A stretch of 64,000 nt of DNA from an uncultured Collinsella sp. (GCA_959019775.1 CAUEPS010000006.1:1-64000); one strand, 5' to 3'; shown: positions 9,257-17,617, counted from the stretch's first letter. Program-made: numbers and translations. Notes: generated by a model from the sequence alone, not told the origin.

Positions 9257-9292
9257 CGACCCCTTGCCGGGTTTGAATCCGGCAAGGGGTCG
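9257..9292. terminator. perfect 14-bp hairpin near the left IS end, probable terminator-type structure
   Basis: Arms 9257-9270 and 9279-9292 pair perfectly around an 8-nt loop. It lies downstream of the two minus-strand IS genes. There is no good T-run, so it may act as a transcript end, or it may shield the IS from outside transcription. Confidence 0.5.
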
Positions 9293-9353
9293 ATGCGCTC
9301 AAGATCGGTCGGGTTAATCGTGAGGGCCCTATCGCCCCAAGTCGATCTGCCGG

Positions 9354-9551
9354 CTATCTCGCCGCCTTCCCGTCGGGTGCCGGCGCCTTGACCTTCATCT
9401 CGAACGGCATCCCGCCCTCCCGGACGAGCGCCCTGAGGAACGCGTTGACGGCGGTGGACATGGACAGGCCGAGCTCGTCCAGGATGACTGTCGCCTCCCT
9501 CTTGACCTCCGGGTCGATGCGGATCGTCGTGGCCGGTATGTTCGACGGCAT
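9354..9551 (-). CDS. RelB/DinJ-like ribbon-helix-helix antitoxin carried by the IS
   Basis: The gene encodes 65 residues from ATG 9551, which has GAGGAGG upstream; it starts 38 bases after the transposase stop. Residues 5-55 (ATTIRIDPEVKREATVIL, then LGLSMSTAVNAFLRALV) match the RHH DNA-binding domain of RelB/DinJ antitoxins: a beta strand TTIRID, then two helices. The C-terminal toxin-binding tail is short (MPFEMKVKAP plus ~10 residues). No RelE/YafQ-type toxin gene is nearby, so it is an orphan. It may regulate transposase expression or act as an anti-addiction passenger; both are inference. Confidence 0.75.
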   Translation of the reverse strand: MPSNIPATTIRIDPEVKREATVILDELGLSMSTAVNAFLRALVREGGMPFEMKVKAPAPDGKAAR

Positions 9552-9588
9552 GGCTGCACCCCTCCTCGTATATCGCGGTGCGACCATT

Positions 9589-10653
9589 CTACCGCCCCTG
9601 CGCGGCGGGCGCGTCCCAGTAGTCCATGTAGGGCGGCCGGACGTTGAACATGTCGCGGATGCGGCTCCCGCAGGTCCCGTTCGCGAGCTGTCGCGCGACC
9701 GTGCGCTCGGCGGTGCCGGGGTCGGTCGCCATGAAGGTCCGGCACCACCTGAACCAGGCGAGGTAGGCGCCGAGGTGCTTCGTTGACACGCCCCTGAACG
9801 GCTCCATGAAGGCGCCGAGGAGCGAGTGGACGGTGTTGACCCGGTTGATGGTGCCCTCGGAGCGGTCCTTGGGGTCGTAGGCCGCGTGCGCGGCGACCCC
9901 GAGTTCCGCGAGGACGCCGACGTAGGCTGCCGCCCTGTCGGTCGCGACGACGGAGCCGGACGCGATGCGGCCCCTCAGCACGTCCATGGCGCGTTTCCTC
10001 GACAGGGCGCCCCGCCCCGTGACCTCGAGAAACGTCTCGTTCGAGTCGTTCACGCCGGTCATGACGCAGATCCGCTCGAGCGAGAGGCCGCGCCTGTGCA
10101 CCTGCCTGCCGCGGCGCCGGGAGGGGCGCAGCATCTTGAACGACCCCTTCGCGTGGTTGCCCTTGAACGACTCGGGGAAGTAGGTCTCGTCGAGCTCGCA
10201 GCCGCAGCCCCGCCCGACCCTGAACGAGGGGGTGTAGGCCGAGAGGCGCTCGATGAGCCTGTGGCGCATGGTGTAGGCGGTCTTGAGGCAGACGCGGCAG
10301 CGCGTCGCGCATTCCCGCAGGGGCAGCTTGAGCACGAAGCACTCGGCGTAGGCCATCCAGGTCTCCCTCGGCAGCCTGCTCGTCCCAAGGATGCGCCCGC
10401 TGCCCATGCCGAAGGTCCTGCCGCAGCCCCGGCAGAGGTAGCGCTGCTCGCCGTTCCTCGATTTGCCCTTCTTCACGACCGCGGCGGACCCGCGGCGCGG
10501 GCAGCGCTCGACCTCATAGGTTGAGCCGGCAGCGTCGTCGAACGCCGCCGCGCGGATAACGTCCCTGACGGACTCGATTGCGCGGCGGCGCTCGGTCCTG
10601 CTGAGGCTCGAGATGTCCTTCTTGAAGTTGAGGACCAGGTCTTCGGCGTTCAT
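9589..10653 (-). CDS. IS1595-family (ISXO2-like) transposase
   Basis: This 354-residue protein starts at ATG 10653 behind GGGGG. It has an N-terminal zinc-ribbon region (residues ~50-80), a helical region, and an ISXO2-type DDE/N core: DETYF (first Asp), VVATDRAAAY (second Asp) and GTINRVNTVHSLL (Asn in place of Glu), followed by GVSTKHLGAYLAWF, a family hallmark. The zinc ribbon reads CPRRGS instead of the usual CPxCGS, so one of four zinc ligands is Arg; the second pair CRGC is intact. Length is normal for the family. Codons are extremely GC-rich. The terminal inverted repeats outside it are intact. Confidence 0.88.
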   Translation of the reverse strand: MNAEDLVLNFKKDISSLSRTERRRAIESVRDVIRAAAFDDAAGSTYEVERCPRRGSAAVVKKGKSRNGEQRYLCRGCGRTFGMGSGRILGTSRLPRETWMAYAECFVLKLPLRECATRCRVCLKTAYTMRHRLIERLSAYTPSFRVGRGCGCELDETYFPESFKGNHAKGSFKMLRPSRRRGRQVHRRGLSLERICVMTGVNDSNETFLEVTGRGALSRKRAMDVLRGRIASGSVVATDRAAAYVGVLAELGVAAHAAYDPKDRSEGTINRVNTVHSLLGAFMEPFRGVSTKHLGAYLAWFRWCRTFMATDPGTAERTVARQLANGTCGSRIRDMFNVRPPYMDYWDAPAAQGR

Positions 10654-10713
10654 GCTGCCCCCATCCGTCGCGGTCTACGGGGCTAACGATATGGCACCGT
10701 GGGGACACATGTA

Positions 10714-10737
10714 TGTCAATCCTGGTCTAACAGAGCC
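10714..10737 (-). repeat. right terminal inverted repeat of the IS1595-family element
   Basis: It ends CTGGTCTAACAGAGCC and is the inverted partner of 9196-9219 with one mismatch. Confidence 0.85.
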
Positions 10738-10785
10738 TTAAATTAATCGTCAACAGCATAGGTAACAGCTCTTGAGTTCCAAGTC

Positions 10786-10965
10786 TCATATGAGCAAGTC
10801 GCGAAGGCGAGCGACAACGCCGCTCCCATCATTCTCGATAAGGGTTAACGTCGCCCAGCCTTCGCCAAGACAGCAGGCACAAAGCGAGTTCAGAAACCAG
10901 TCCCCGTTATCTCCACTCGCATTGAACGTTCGATGATGTAATGAGCTGAAGCTACCGTAATGACC
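10786..10965 (-). pseudogene. C-terminal remnant of an unrecognised small protein
   Basis: A minus-strand frame of 59 codons, with no start codon, follows an in-frame stop at 10966-10968. It ends FLNSLCACCLGEGWATLTL, then IENDGSGVVARLRDLLI and TGA at 10786-10788. The composition is protein-like: regular hydrophobic spacing and a clean C-terminus. It appears to be the tail of a gene that lost its 5' part. The family is not recognised. The remaining sequence between the IS end and 11027 shows nothing else. Confidence 0.4.
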
Positions 10966-11027
10966 TCAGTTTTGCTTCACTTTACACAGTATGCGTCAAG
11001 CTGATGCCCATTTAATACCCATTGAAA

Positions 11028-12713
11028 TTATAGCCCCCATTGTTCGGATGCTCTCTTCTGAATCTCGGATACGAACGACGCGCTTTTTGCAGTTTGGGCG
11101 TTTCCTCCAAAGTCGAGATATGCCGACCTTGCTAATTCGATGACAGGTCGGAGGTCTTCAGATGAAGGCGGTTCCAGTAATTCGAGCTCGGATTTGGTTA
11201 GGTCCAATGAGTCAGACTGTTTTGCACAATAAAGATAGATCACGTGGAAGAGGAGGTCATTCTGCTCTCCTCGTGTTAACTCAAACTTCTTTATGAGCTG
11301 TTTAATCTGATTGCCGGTTTTCGCTAATTGGTAATATGCCTTGAGGGAGATATTCTCATTAAAAATCTTACTGTATTTGTTCTCGTCTCCCAAGATTTTG
11401 GCGGGTCTAGCCCGAGCATAATCAGGCTGTTTAAGCAATGTTGCAATCAAACATTGTCCCAAAAATGAAATCGAGACAATGTCCTTTGACGAAATGCCGT
11501 TGTTCTTTCCCGAACTTTTTCTTCTGTCGTAGTGGAGACCGTGGTTTTTGAAATACCTCTCTATCTGAAGGTGAGTGGTTTCGAGCGAATGGAGAAAAGC
11601 AGGAGGTATAGACGTCTGATAGTTTGTTGCCTGAATAATTTTCGCTTTAGCTTCGTAATTGCTAGTAGCGATGCACTTTATTAGCACTTTCCTATCGTCG
11701 TCATTTTCCCCCAATGATTGGCAATGCCGAGCAATTTCGTTTGAGGTTTGGAGTCCGTTAACGATTCTTGGGTTAGTTAATGAGACGGAATGATCCATAT
11801 CTCGAGCCATCGAGTCGGCTATGATAGTGATTCCGTTATTGAGCCACCAAAAATCAATAGCTGATTTATTGTCGAGCGTCTCTCGAATCGCTTGATTCAC
11901 ATGTACGTTGCCTTGGTAATCACGTATGTTCGCCTCAAACAATATCTTTTTCAGGTGACCGCTATCATCGGTAATGAAATCACAGTACTCCTTAAGCGAT
12001 ACCGTGAGGATTGCGCTTGAGCTATCGGGGCAAAGCGGCTCTTTTGTCCCTTTCAGGGTCATGGTCTCATCGGGCACTTCCTCAATGAGTTCGAAAAATT
12101 CAGGAGCAGTAATAAAATCAACGTCTACCACTGTGTTTTTAGATGGAATTATGCGTTCGACAAGTTCCTTAAGTTCTCTAGCTTGTTTTTCTAGGTTGTT
12201 GTGAATTTGAGTGGCCAATGAAACTGCCCAAAAATGAATATAGACCTGCAGGCGTTTTTTTATCGTTTGTTTAAGGATTGCTCGAATTAAAATAAAGAGA
12301 TCGATAACGTCTTCGCGATATCTTTCCCGATCAGGGTCTTCTGATTCTGTCAGGTTTGCAAACGAATCTTTCCAGTTTTGGATAATCACTTCTGAAAAGC
12401 TGGTTTGATTTTTCGCCTGAATAAAATGAATGTCCACCCTGCTTTTATTGTCCAACTCGAGCGAATCGGAATCCTCTCCATTGACCAGGATATCATTTAC
12501 GAATACAAAGATGCCGTCATAGCCGCCATCGCCTCCGCCGTCAGTCAACCCTCTGGCGATATCGTCATCATCAAGCAGGTACTGGGTCAAAATTTGTTGA
12601 GCAGCGACGTGTTCGAAAGCTTCACTGGGACTCATTCCATCGTCTATGCGATGCCGCTCACTTTCGATGAAATCTATAATAGAAGATTGCGTGATGTTGA
12701 GGCTTTTGCTCAT
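11028..12713 (-). CDS. AIPR-family (abortive infection phage resistance) protein
   Basis: This 561-residue protein starts at ATG 12713 with GAAGGAG seven bases upstream. Residues ~50-115 (DGGGDGGYDGIFVF, then VDIHFIQAKNQ) have the D...QxK pattern of a PD-(D/E)xK-type nuclease core, as reported for many AIPR proteins. The centre (ILFEANIRDYQG, FWWLNNGITIIA, NPRIVNGLQTSNEI) matches the AIPR domain. Members are linked to phage resistance and often sit beside restriction-type genes. It lies 33 bases downstream of the double-XRE regulator on the same strand, so the two are probably one operon. AT-rich codons differ from the polysaccharide genes, indicating transfer. The enzymatic activity is inferred. 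Confidence 0.85.
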   Translation of the reverse strand: MSKSLNITQSSIIDFIESERHRIDDGMSPSEAFEHVAAQQILTQYLLDDDDIARGLTDGGGDGGYDGIFVFVNDILVNGEDSDSLELDNKSRVDIHFIQAKNQTSFSEVIIQNWKDSFANLTESEDPDRERYREDVIDLFILIRAILKQTIKKRLQVYIHFWAVSLATQIHNNLEKQARELKELVERIIPSKNTVVDVDFITAPEFFELIEEVPDETMTLKGTKEPLCPDSSSAILTVSLKEYCDFITDDSGHLKKILFEANIRDYQGNVHVNQAIRETLDNKSAIDFWWLNNGITIIADSMARDMDHSVSLTNPRIVNGLQTSNEIARHCQSLGENDDDRKVLIKCIATSNYEAKAKIIQATNYQTSIPPAFLHSLETTHLQIERYFKNHGLHYDRRKSSGKNNGISSKDIVSISFLGQCLIATLLKQPDYARARPAKILGDENKYSKIFNENISLKAYYQLAKTGNQIKQLIKKFELTRGEQNDLLFHVIYLYCAKQSDSLDLTKSELELLEPPSSEDLRPVIELARSAYLDFGGNAQTAKSASFVSEIQKRASEQWGL

Positions 12714-12746
12714 TTTTGCTCCTTCATCATTTGCAGAAACTTGCTC

Positions 12747-13772
12747 TTACGCTTTTGGAATAAGTTTTTCATTGTTGCTTTCGAGACGGCCTGCTGATCG
12801 TGCATCGCTCATGGTGTCATCATCGGTGCAGTCGAACGTCGCAAGCCAATGGGTCAGCTCATCGCGCCTTTCCGTCGTCGGCTTGTCCTTCAGCTCCTCC
12901 AGCTTGTCAGTCAGGCGGACGAAAGCCCACTCCACCATGTTTCCCTGGGTGCGCAGCCTGGGACCTGTTTCTTCATCCTTCTCGGGCGTCAGGTTGGCCG
13001 CTCCCGCTATGGCGAACAGGTAGTGCATCGCCTGGTTGGGGCTTCCGAAATAATGCCGCGTCAAGGCTGTTAGGGTGACGCCCAGCGCCTCGCAGAGGGC
13101 TTCCATCTGCTTTGCGCGTGGTATGCGCTTTCCTTGCTCGTAGCTTCGCAGGGCGAACAGGCTCAGCCCCGCCTTCTCGGCGATCTCCTCCTGGTTGAGG
13201 CCGCGGATACGGCGCATGTCCTTGAGGGCGGCGGCGAAGCTTTCGTTCATCCAACGCTGCCCCGATTCGGGCTTATTAGAATCGTAGTCGGGGTAGGCGG
13301 CGGGGTAGTCCCGCTTGCTGAAATGGTCGTGGAACTCGTCCTTCCACAGCTCGTAGTCGCCCCGGAACGCCCCCTCGTTTTTACACATCGCCTCGTTCGC
13401 CTTCGCCCATCTTCCTATGCCTTGGATGAAGACGTCCCTCGTAGGGGCGATATAGGCGAAATCGTCGTTGTAGCCGAACTCGAAGCCGTAGATGTCGGCC
13501 AGCTCCACGGTCATGAGGAAGAGTTCGTTGTGGTCGGCAGCGGGGTCGAACGGGATCAGGGCCTCCGGCATGACCTCCAGCGCCGCCGCCAGGCTCCGGA
13601 CGTGCTCGGGCTTCGGCATGCGCCTTGCGAGCTCGTAGCTGCGTACGGTGGACTCGTCGATGCCCGCTACCTGCGCGACCTCTCTTTGGGTGAGTCCCCG
13701 CAGCGACCTCAGCTTCTCGGCGAGGCGATATCCCTCGCGCCCCCTCGGGAGGAGCGGGTTTCTCATCTCCAT
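12747..13772 (-). CDS. transcriptional regulator with two XRE-type helix-turn-helix domains
   Basis: This 341-residue protein starts at ATG 13772 behind GGGGA. Domain 1 (~13-65: LAEKLRSLRGLTQREVAQVA, then IDESTVRSYELARRMP) and domain 2 (~180-235: LKDMRRIRGLNQEEIAEKAG, then SLFALRSYEQGKRIP) are both canonical XRE/Cro HTH motifs; a ~110-residue acidic spacer separates them. The C-terminal ~100 residues are unassigned. It is the first gene of the probable operon with the AIPR protein, so it likely controls that protein's expression. A split palindrome at 13824-13865 just upstream could be its operator. Two tandem HTH domains separated by a long insert are unusual for a simple repressor. Confidence 0.85.
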   Translation of the reverse strand: MEMRNPLLPRGREGYRLAEKLRSLRGLTQREVAQVAGIDESTVRSYELARRMPKPEHVRSLAAALEVMPEALIPFDPAADHNELFLMTVELADIYGFEFGYNDDFAYIAPTRDVFIQGIGRWAKANEAMCKNEGAFRGDYELWKDEFHDHFSKRDYPAAYPDYDSNKPESGQRWMNESFAAALKDMRRIRGLNQEEIAEKAGLSLFALRSYEQGKRIPRAKQMEALCEALGVTLTALTRHYFGSPNQAMHYLFAIAGAANLTPEKDEETGPRLRTQGNMVEWAFVRLTDKLEELKDKPTTERRDELTHWLATFDCTDDDTMSDARSAGRLESNNEKLIPKA

Positions 13773-13823
13773 CGAATCCCCGCTTCGGATGTCCGATAAA
13801 ACGCTGGAATGGCGCGAACCTGC

Positions 13824-13865
13824 TAGTACATTTTTAGTTTATATCAACAGTGCGTAAATGTGCTA
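13824..13865. promoter_or_regulatory. split palindrome upstream of the XRE-AIPR operon, candidate operator
   Basis: TAGTACATTT (13824-13833) and AAATGTGCTA (13856-13865) are inverted copies with one mismatch, ~32 bases centre to centre. They flank AT-rich sequence where the promoter of the minus-strand operon should lie, 52-93 bases before its start codon. Autoregulation by the double-HTH protein is inferred. Confidence 0.45.
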
Positions 13866-13895
13866 CTAAAGGATGGGAGGTTAACGGCGGTGGAG

Positions 13896-13946
13896 ATGAT
13901 AAACGCGAACGAGATCACCGACCTGATGGGGGGATCGTGTTATTGA
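13896..13946 (+). pseudogene. 5' stub of a small DNA-binding/excisionase-like gene
   Basis: GGAGG and GGTGGAG precede ATG 13896, which opens MINANEITDLMGGSCY and then stops at TGA. The start MINANEI-x-DLMG resembles the beginning of small MerR/excisionase-type HTH proteins. It probably marks the truncated end of an integrated element. The call rests on 16 residues only. Confidence 0.25.
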
Positions 13947-14161
13947 GGCGTATTTCCCGCGTGTGGGTGTTCGAGTTGAAAGCGTATAGACGTCGAGGCC
14001 CATCTTGGTGGTTGTGATGCCGTTCCAGTAGGTTGGACCGACGTGCGGAAATGAAGGATATCGATGCGGTGTTCTATTGGATGACTTAGAACGGCGCCCC
14101 AGCTTCTGTATATTTATAGGGTCCATATGACGTTGTTCAGGCATTTTGAATTGGAGATGGC
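13947..14161. other. intergenic stretch at the end of the accessory island
   Basis: No gene is supported here. The minus strand of ~13950-14070 can be read as protein-like sequence (HVGPTYWNGITTTKMGLDV) without a credible start, so it may hold another gene fragment. The ribosome site of the next gene (GGAG) is at its right end. Confidence 0.3.
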
Positions 14162-15091
14162 GTGACCACTCAAAAGACGCACCGTGTATCCGTCGCGATG
14201 TCGGTATATAACCCGAGAGCTGAGTATTTTCGTGAGCAAGTAGACAGTATTCTTGGGCAGACGAGCGAGCCCGTTCTCGTCATGAGGAATGATGGGTCTC
14301 CGAACCTTGAAACGGTGGCGCTTTGCGACGAATATACAGACCGCGATAATGTCGTCGTGATCGATGGTGTGAATCTTGGTTTTGCAGCTGGTTTCCTCGC
14401 TGCACTGCGAGCATGTCCAGATACCGATTATTATGCGTTTAGTGACCAGGACGACTTCTGGCTCCCCGAAAAGCTATCGCGTGCGGTTGAAGAGCTCGAC
14501 AAGGCGGGGGCTTTCGCAGATTCCGTGCCTGTGATGTATCACAGTGACTTCGTGTTCTGCGATCAGAATCTGAATGAGGTCGAAGACACTCCAAATCGCA
14601 GGCTGTCTTCCAGCTTGGAAAATGCTGTTGCTGAAGCCGCTATACCCGGGATGGTAATGGTTTTCAATCGCGCCATGAGGGAGCGATTGCTGTCTGTCGA
14701 TCCCGATGGTATTGCGGGACATGATTGGTTATGCGCTCTCATCTCAAATGGGTATGGGAAGACTATTTCGGATCCGAGGGTGTCCCTTAAATATCGGAGA
14801 CACTCAGAGAATGTATCGGCTGGGAATATGGGAGCATTTCAGAGGCTCAGTTTCAGGATTAGGACGTTCTTGTTTGGGGAAACGCTCGGAAAAGTGCGTG
14901 TGATGATCAAGAGGGTTGCCACCGCATGTTCTGGGGAATTCAGCGCTCACAACCGTGAGTTAATTGACCTCTACAGTCGGCCCATTACCGTTCTCACCCA
15001 GTTGAGGAAGGCTTTCTGGCCTGTTCGCTATCGAGAAACCGTCGGTGATGAGCTGGCTTTTAGGTTACTGGTTCTTTTGGGTAGGATGTAG
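14162..15091 (+). CDS. family 2 glycosyltransferase (rhamnosyltransferase-like)
   Basis: This 309-residue protein starts at GTG 14162, with GGAG five bases upstream and no better ATG. Residues ~10-130 form a GT-A nucleotide-sugar domain: VSVAMSVYNPRAEYFREQV, VMRNDGS, NLGFAAGF and the acidic SDQDDFW motif that binds the metal/nucleotide. The SDQDDFW version is typical of rhamnosyl- and galactosyltransferases of surface polysaccharide clusters. There is no membrane segment except a short hydrophobic patch at the C-terminus. It stands alone, convergent with the flippase operon and separated from it by a strong hairpin. The acceptor and sugar donor cannot be told from sequence; dTDP-rhamnose is plausible because the rfb genes are in this window. 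Confidence 0.85.
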   Translation: MTTQKTHRVSVAMSVYNPRAEYFREQVDSILGQTSEPVLVMRNDGSPNLETVALCDEYTDRDNVVVIDGVNLGFAAGFLAALRACPDTDYYAFSDQDDFWLPEKLSRAVEELDKAGAFADSVPVMYHSDFVFCDQNLNEVEDTPNRRLSSSLENAVAEAAIPGMVMVFNRAMRERLLSVDPDGIAGHDWLCALISNGYGKTISDPRVSLKYRRHSENVSAGNMGAFQRLSFRIRTFLFGETLGKVRVMIKRVATACSGEFSAHNRELIDLYSRPITVLTQLRKAFWPVRYRETVGDELAFRLLVLLGRM

Positions 15092-15094
15092 GAA

Positions 15095-15124
15095 CGCCCC
15101 GGGATCACAATCGATCCCGGGGCG
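15095..15124. terminator. terminator hairpin between convergent genes
   Basis: A perfect 12-bp stem (CGCCCCGGGATC with its inverse at 15113-15124) around a 6-nt loop lies between the GT2 stop and the flippase stop. T-runs are poor, but position and strength fit a shared transcript end. Confidence 0.6.
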
Positions 15125-15129
15125 CTATA

Positions 15130-16380
15130 TTAAGCAGTGCTGGGTTTGAAGCTTTTGAAAAGCAGCACCAAGCTGCCGGCCGAAAAGGCAAGAAGAGCGG
15201 CGATATAGGAGAACGTCGCCCCGTTCATTCCAAATAACGAGATAAGTAAGGGGCTCAGTATGCAGGAGAGGATGAAGCTGCTAAGGCTGAGAAGTAGCTG
15301 CCCTTTGAGTTGCCTGATAACGGTGAGCGCTGCCGAGAGAAACCATGAAAGCGCAACGAGGATGCTGCATACGATGAGTGGGTTGAGCAAATAGAGATGC
15401 GGGAGGATCGAGTCTCCAAATAGCAGGCGCATAACCGGTTTTCCAAGAAGGCCAAATCCGGCAAACGCGCAGACAGCAATAATAGCGATCGCTATGCTCA
15501 CCTTCTTGATAATGTCGTAGAAGCGTTTGGAGTTCTTATCAAGATAGCATTGGGCGAGCGGGGCAGTAAGGGGAACAAATAGATAGTTTGCAGATACCTG
15601 CACAAGAGTTACTGGCATAGCTACGGACGTGTATATGCCGAGCTTCTCGCTTCCAAGCATGAATACAAGTGCGTATCTGGGTACTTGCCCCATGGTGTTA
15701 AAGAAGAGGCCATAGGCCGCGATGGGAAGACAGGCAATAAGCAGACCTAGCACCCTTCCCAGATCCTCTTTTACATCACTGCTCGTTTTCTTCTGGTTTG
15801 AGAACGGTCGTGCGGTGGCTCGCTCGTAGATGCAGACAATAGCGGTAGAGCCAATGCTGAGTCCGCAAATTGCAAACAGGAGGTCATTGGTTGCCAAGAG
15901 GATTCCGCAGTATAGCGCGAGGTCCACAAGGGATTTAAGAATGTAAGCTTTCCCGATGTAGTCCATTCTGTTCGCACGTTGAAGTATCCCCTGATAAACG
16001 TCAGAGACGGCCTCGGAAATCTTGAACACCATGTAGGCGATGATGCACAGGGATGTGTAACCGTCGTAAGGGTTAATTCCGGTAAACACAATGCATGCTA
16101 AAAGCGAGATTCCCGACGTGATGGCTCTCGAAAGAATGTACTGGTTATCAGAGTAGTCTCCCTTCAGGTCGGAGACCTGATAATTGCGCATCGTATAGGT
16201 GGCAATCGCGTTTAGGGAGTTGCCAATGGACATTGCAAGTGAAAAGGTTCCTGCCGGTCCATAGCCAAGGACTCGAACAACGATGTAGCTAAGGGCCCAT
16301 TGTGCGATGAGGTAGACAAAGTTGCCGATTGAGTTCCATGCAATGTTTTCGCCGATGCTAAGTTCTTTGGCTCTATTCAC
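15130..16380 (-). CDS. Wzx-type polysaccharide flippase (MOP superfamily)
   Basis: This 416-residue integral membrane protein has about 12 hydrophobic helices spread along its length, starting with IAWNSIGNFVYLIAQWALSY, a typical first helix of oligosaccharide flippases. Length and layout match Wzx/RfbX proteins, which move undecaprenyl-linked repeat units across the membrane. It starts at GTG 16380 and overlaps the end of the upstream GT8 gene by 8 bases, so the two are translationally coupled. No Wzy-like polymerase is next to it; the DUF2142 membrane protein further on may play a related part. The substrate is unknown. Confidence 0.85.
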   Translation of the reverse strand: MNRAKELSIGENIAWNSIGNFVYLIAQWALSYIVVRVLGYGPAGTFSLAMSIGNSLNAIATYTMRNYQVSDLKGDYSDNQYILSRAITSGISLLACIVFTGINPYDGYTSLCIIAYMVFKISEAVSDVYQGILQRANRMDYIGKAYILKSLVDLALYCGILLATNDLLFAICGLSIGSTAIVCIYERATARPFSNQKKTSSDVKEDLGRVLGLLIACLPIAAYGLFFNTMGQVPRYALVFMLGSEKLGIYTSVAMPVTLVQVSANYLFVPLTAPLAQCYLDKNSKRFYDIIKKVSIAIAIIAVCAFAGFGLLGKPVMRLLFGDSILPHLYLLNPLIVCSILVALSWFLSAALTVIRQLKGQLLLSLSSFILSCILSPLLISLFGMNGATFSYIAALLAFSAGSLVLLFKSFKPSTA

Positions 16381-17398
16381 CCTTTTTGCACTTCCTGTCC
16401 TGTTTGTTCATCCACATCGTGAGGACGACGCGATGGATAACCCAGTAGATGGACATGGGAAGGTGCTCGTAGGCAAAGCGCTGGGCCCGGAAAACGAAGG
16501 TTCGGCGGACGGTCAGCTTGTCGGCGTCTGTCCAAGGGGTGAGGGCCAGATACTTATCAAAAAGCGCGTTTTGGGGATGGATGCTGTTGTGTTCCCACGG
16601 GCGACCGGTCTGAGCGCTCATGCAGTGATTGATGAGCGGGCCCCCGTTATCAAGAATGGAGGTAACGGTTTCTTTGGGGAAATATAGCTTGTCGTCAAGA
16701 TGATAGATCTTGTAAACATAGTCGACTCCGTAGATGTAGAAGCAGCTATTGAAGTTGTACGTTGGACTGATGTACTCGATCTTATCGCGGAAGAGGACGT
16801 TTACGATGTCCTGGTCTACGACAAAGTATTTGTTTCTCACATGGGTCAGGTGGTCGATAATCTTTTCGGTGCAGCCATAGGCGTTCCAGTTTGGTTGGCT
16901 GATGAGCATGACTCCGCAGTTGAAGTAGTAATCTTCACGAGGGATATCAATACAGCGTTTGTATTCGGTGAGAACGCAGTCCCATGTGGCGGCGCAGATA
17001 GAATCGCCAAGGTCCATCTCGATTAGTTCGTCAAGAGGGCCGTTGATGATGGTGTCGCCATCAATTTGGAGGACTCGGTCGGTGGGAAGATCGAGCGTGG
17101 AGGCTGCGAATAGCTTGTAGTACGTGGTGTAGGTTCCACGCCAAGGTTCGACTTTCAGTTGGATGAGCATATTCCTAATGCTCGTAGGGTCAACGGGAAT
17201 AAGATTGCGTCCATACTTCTCCGCAATGCCCCTAATTCTTGTAAGGTTCTCTTTAGAGATGCCGTCATCAAGGAGGTAGACGTTTATCTGATCAAGGTGG
17301 GCGTTATTCATGCAGAGTGATTCTATTGAGACGCCCGTAACCATCGCGTAGTTGTTGTCGGATTGATACAAGACGTTTAGAATCTTGGGCTGCGCCAT
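16373..17398 (-). CDS. family 8 glycosyltransferase
   Basis: This 341-residue protein starts at ATG 17398 behind GGAGG. It shows the GT8 plan: ILNVLYQSDNNYAMVTGVSI at the N-terminus, VLQIDGDTIINGPL with the DxD metal motif (DGD) near residue 112, YFNCGVMLIS, VDQDIVN and a C-terminal HCMSAQTGRPWEH block. GT8 enzymes are retaining galactosyl- or glucosyltransferases in surface glycan synthesis. It is the first gene of a two-gene minus-strand operon with the flippase and is divergent from the GT2 gene at 17618; the 219-base gap between them should hold both promoters. Confidence 0.88.
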   Translation of the reverse strand: MAQPKILNVLYQSDNNYAMVTGVSIESLCMNNAHLDQINVYLLDDGISKENLTRIRGIAEKYGRNLIPVDPTSIRNMLIQLKVEPWRGTYTTYYKLFAASTLDLPTDRVLQIDGDTIINGPLDELIEMDLGDSICAATWDCVLTEYKRCIDIPREDYYFNCGVMLISQPNWNAYGCTEKIIDHLTHVRNKYFVVDQDIVNVLFRDKIEYISPTYNFNSCFYIYGVDYVYKIYHLDDKLYFPKETVTSILDNGGPLINHCMSAQTGRPWEHNSIHPQNALFDKYLALTPWTDADKLTVRRTFVFRAQRFAYEHLPMSIYWVIHRVVLTMWMNKQDRKCKKGE

Positions 17399-17617
17399 GA
17401 GACCTCCATTGCACCTTACGTTTGGACGAACTGCTTTTTAATTCGATAATGATACCGTTTGTCTTGCCAAGGAGGGCTTTGTTCATGTTAAGCGCATGAT
17501 GTCCTGCTCGGTCTGAGGTGCTCTTGTGGTTGATGTTTAATGGGGATGGCCACCCTGCGGTAAACTAGGCTAGTTGAACCTGAGGCCCTTTGAAGATGCG
17601 ATTAGAAGGATGTTGCT

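Larger units (their letters stand above)
9196..10737. mobile_element. complete IS1595-family insertion sequence with passenger antitoxin gene
   Basis: The element is 1542 bp, bounded by 24-bp inverted repeats (9196-9219 and 10714-10737) that differ at one position. The flanking octamers TAAAATTA (left) and TTAAATTA (right) differ at one base and may be a decayed 8-bp target duplication, the length typical of IS1595 elements. Inside, on the minus strand, are a DDE/N transposase and a ribbon-helix-helix gene. It interrupts an AT-rich stretch next to a gene remnant. Confidence 0.85.

Noticed and set aside
13881..14144. 87-codon minus-strand frame
   Set aside because: No start signal; only part looks protein-like, so at most a fragment.
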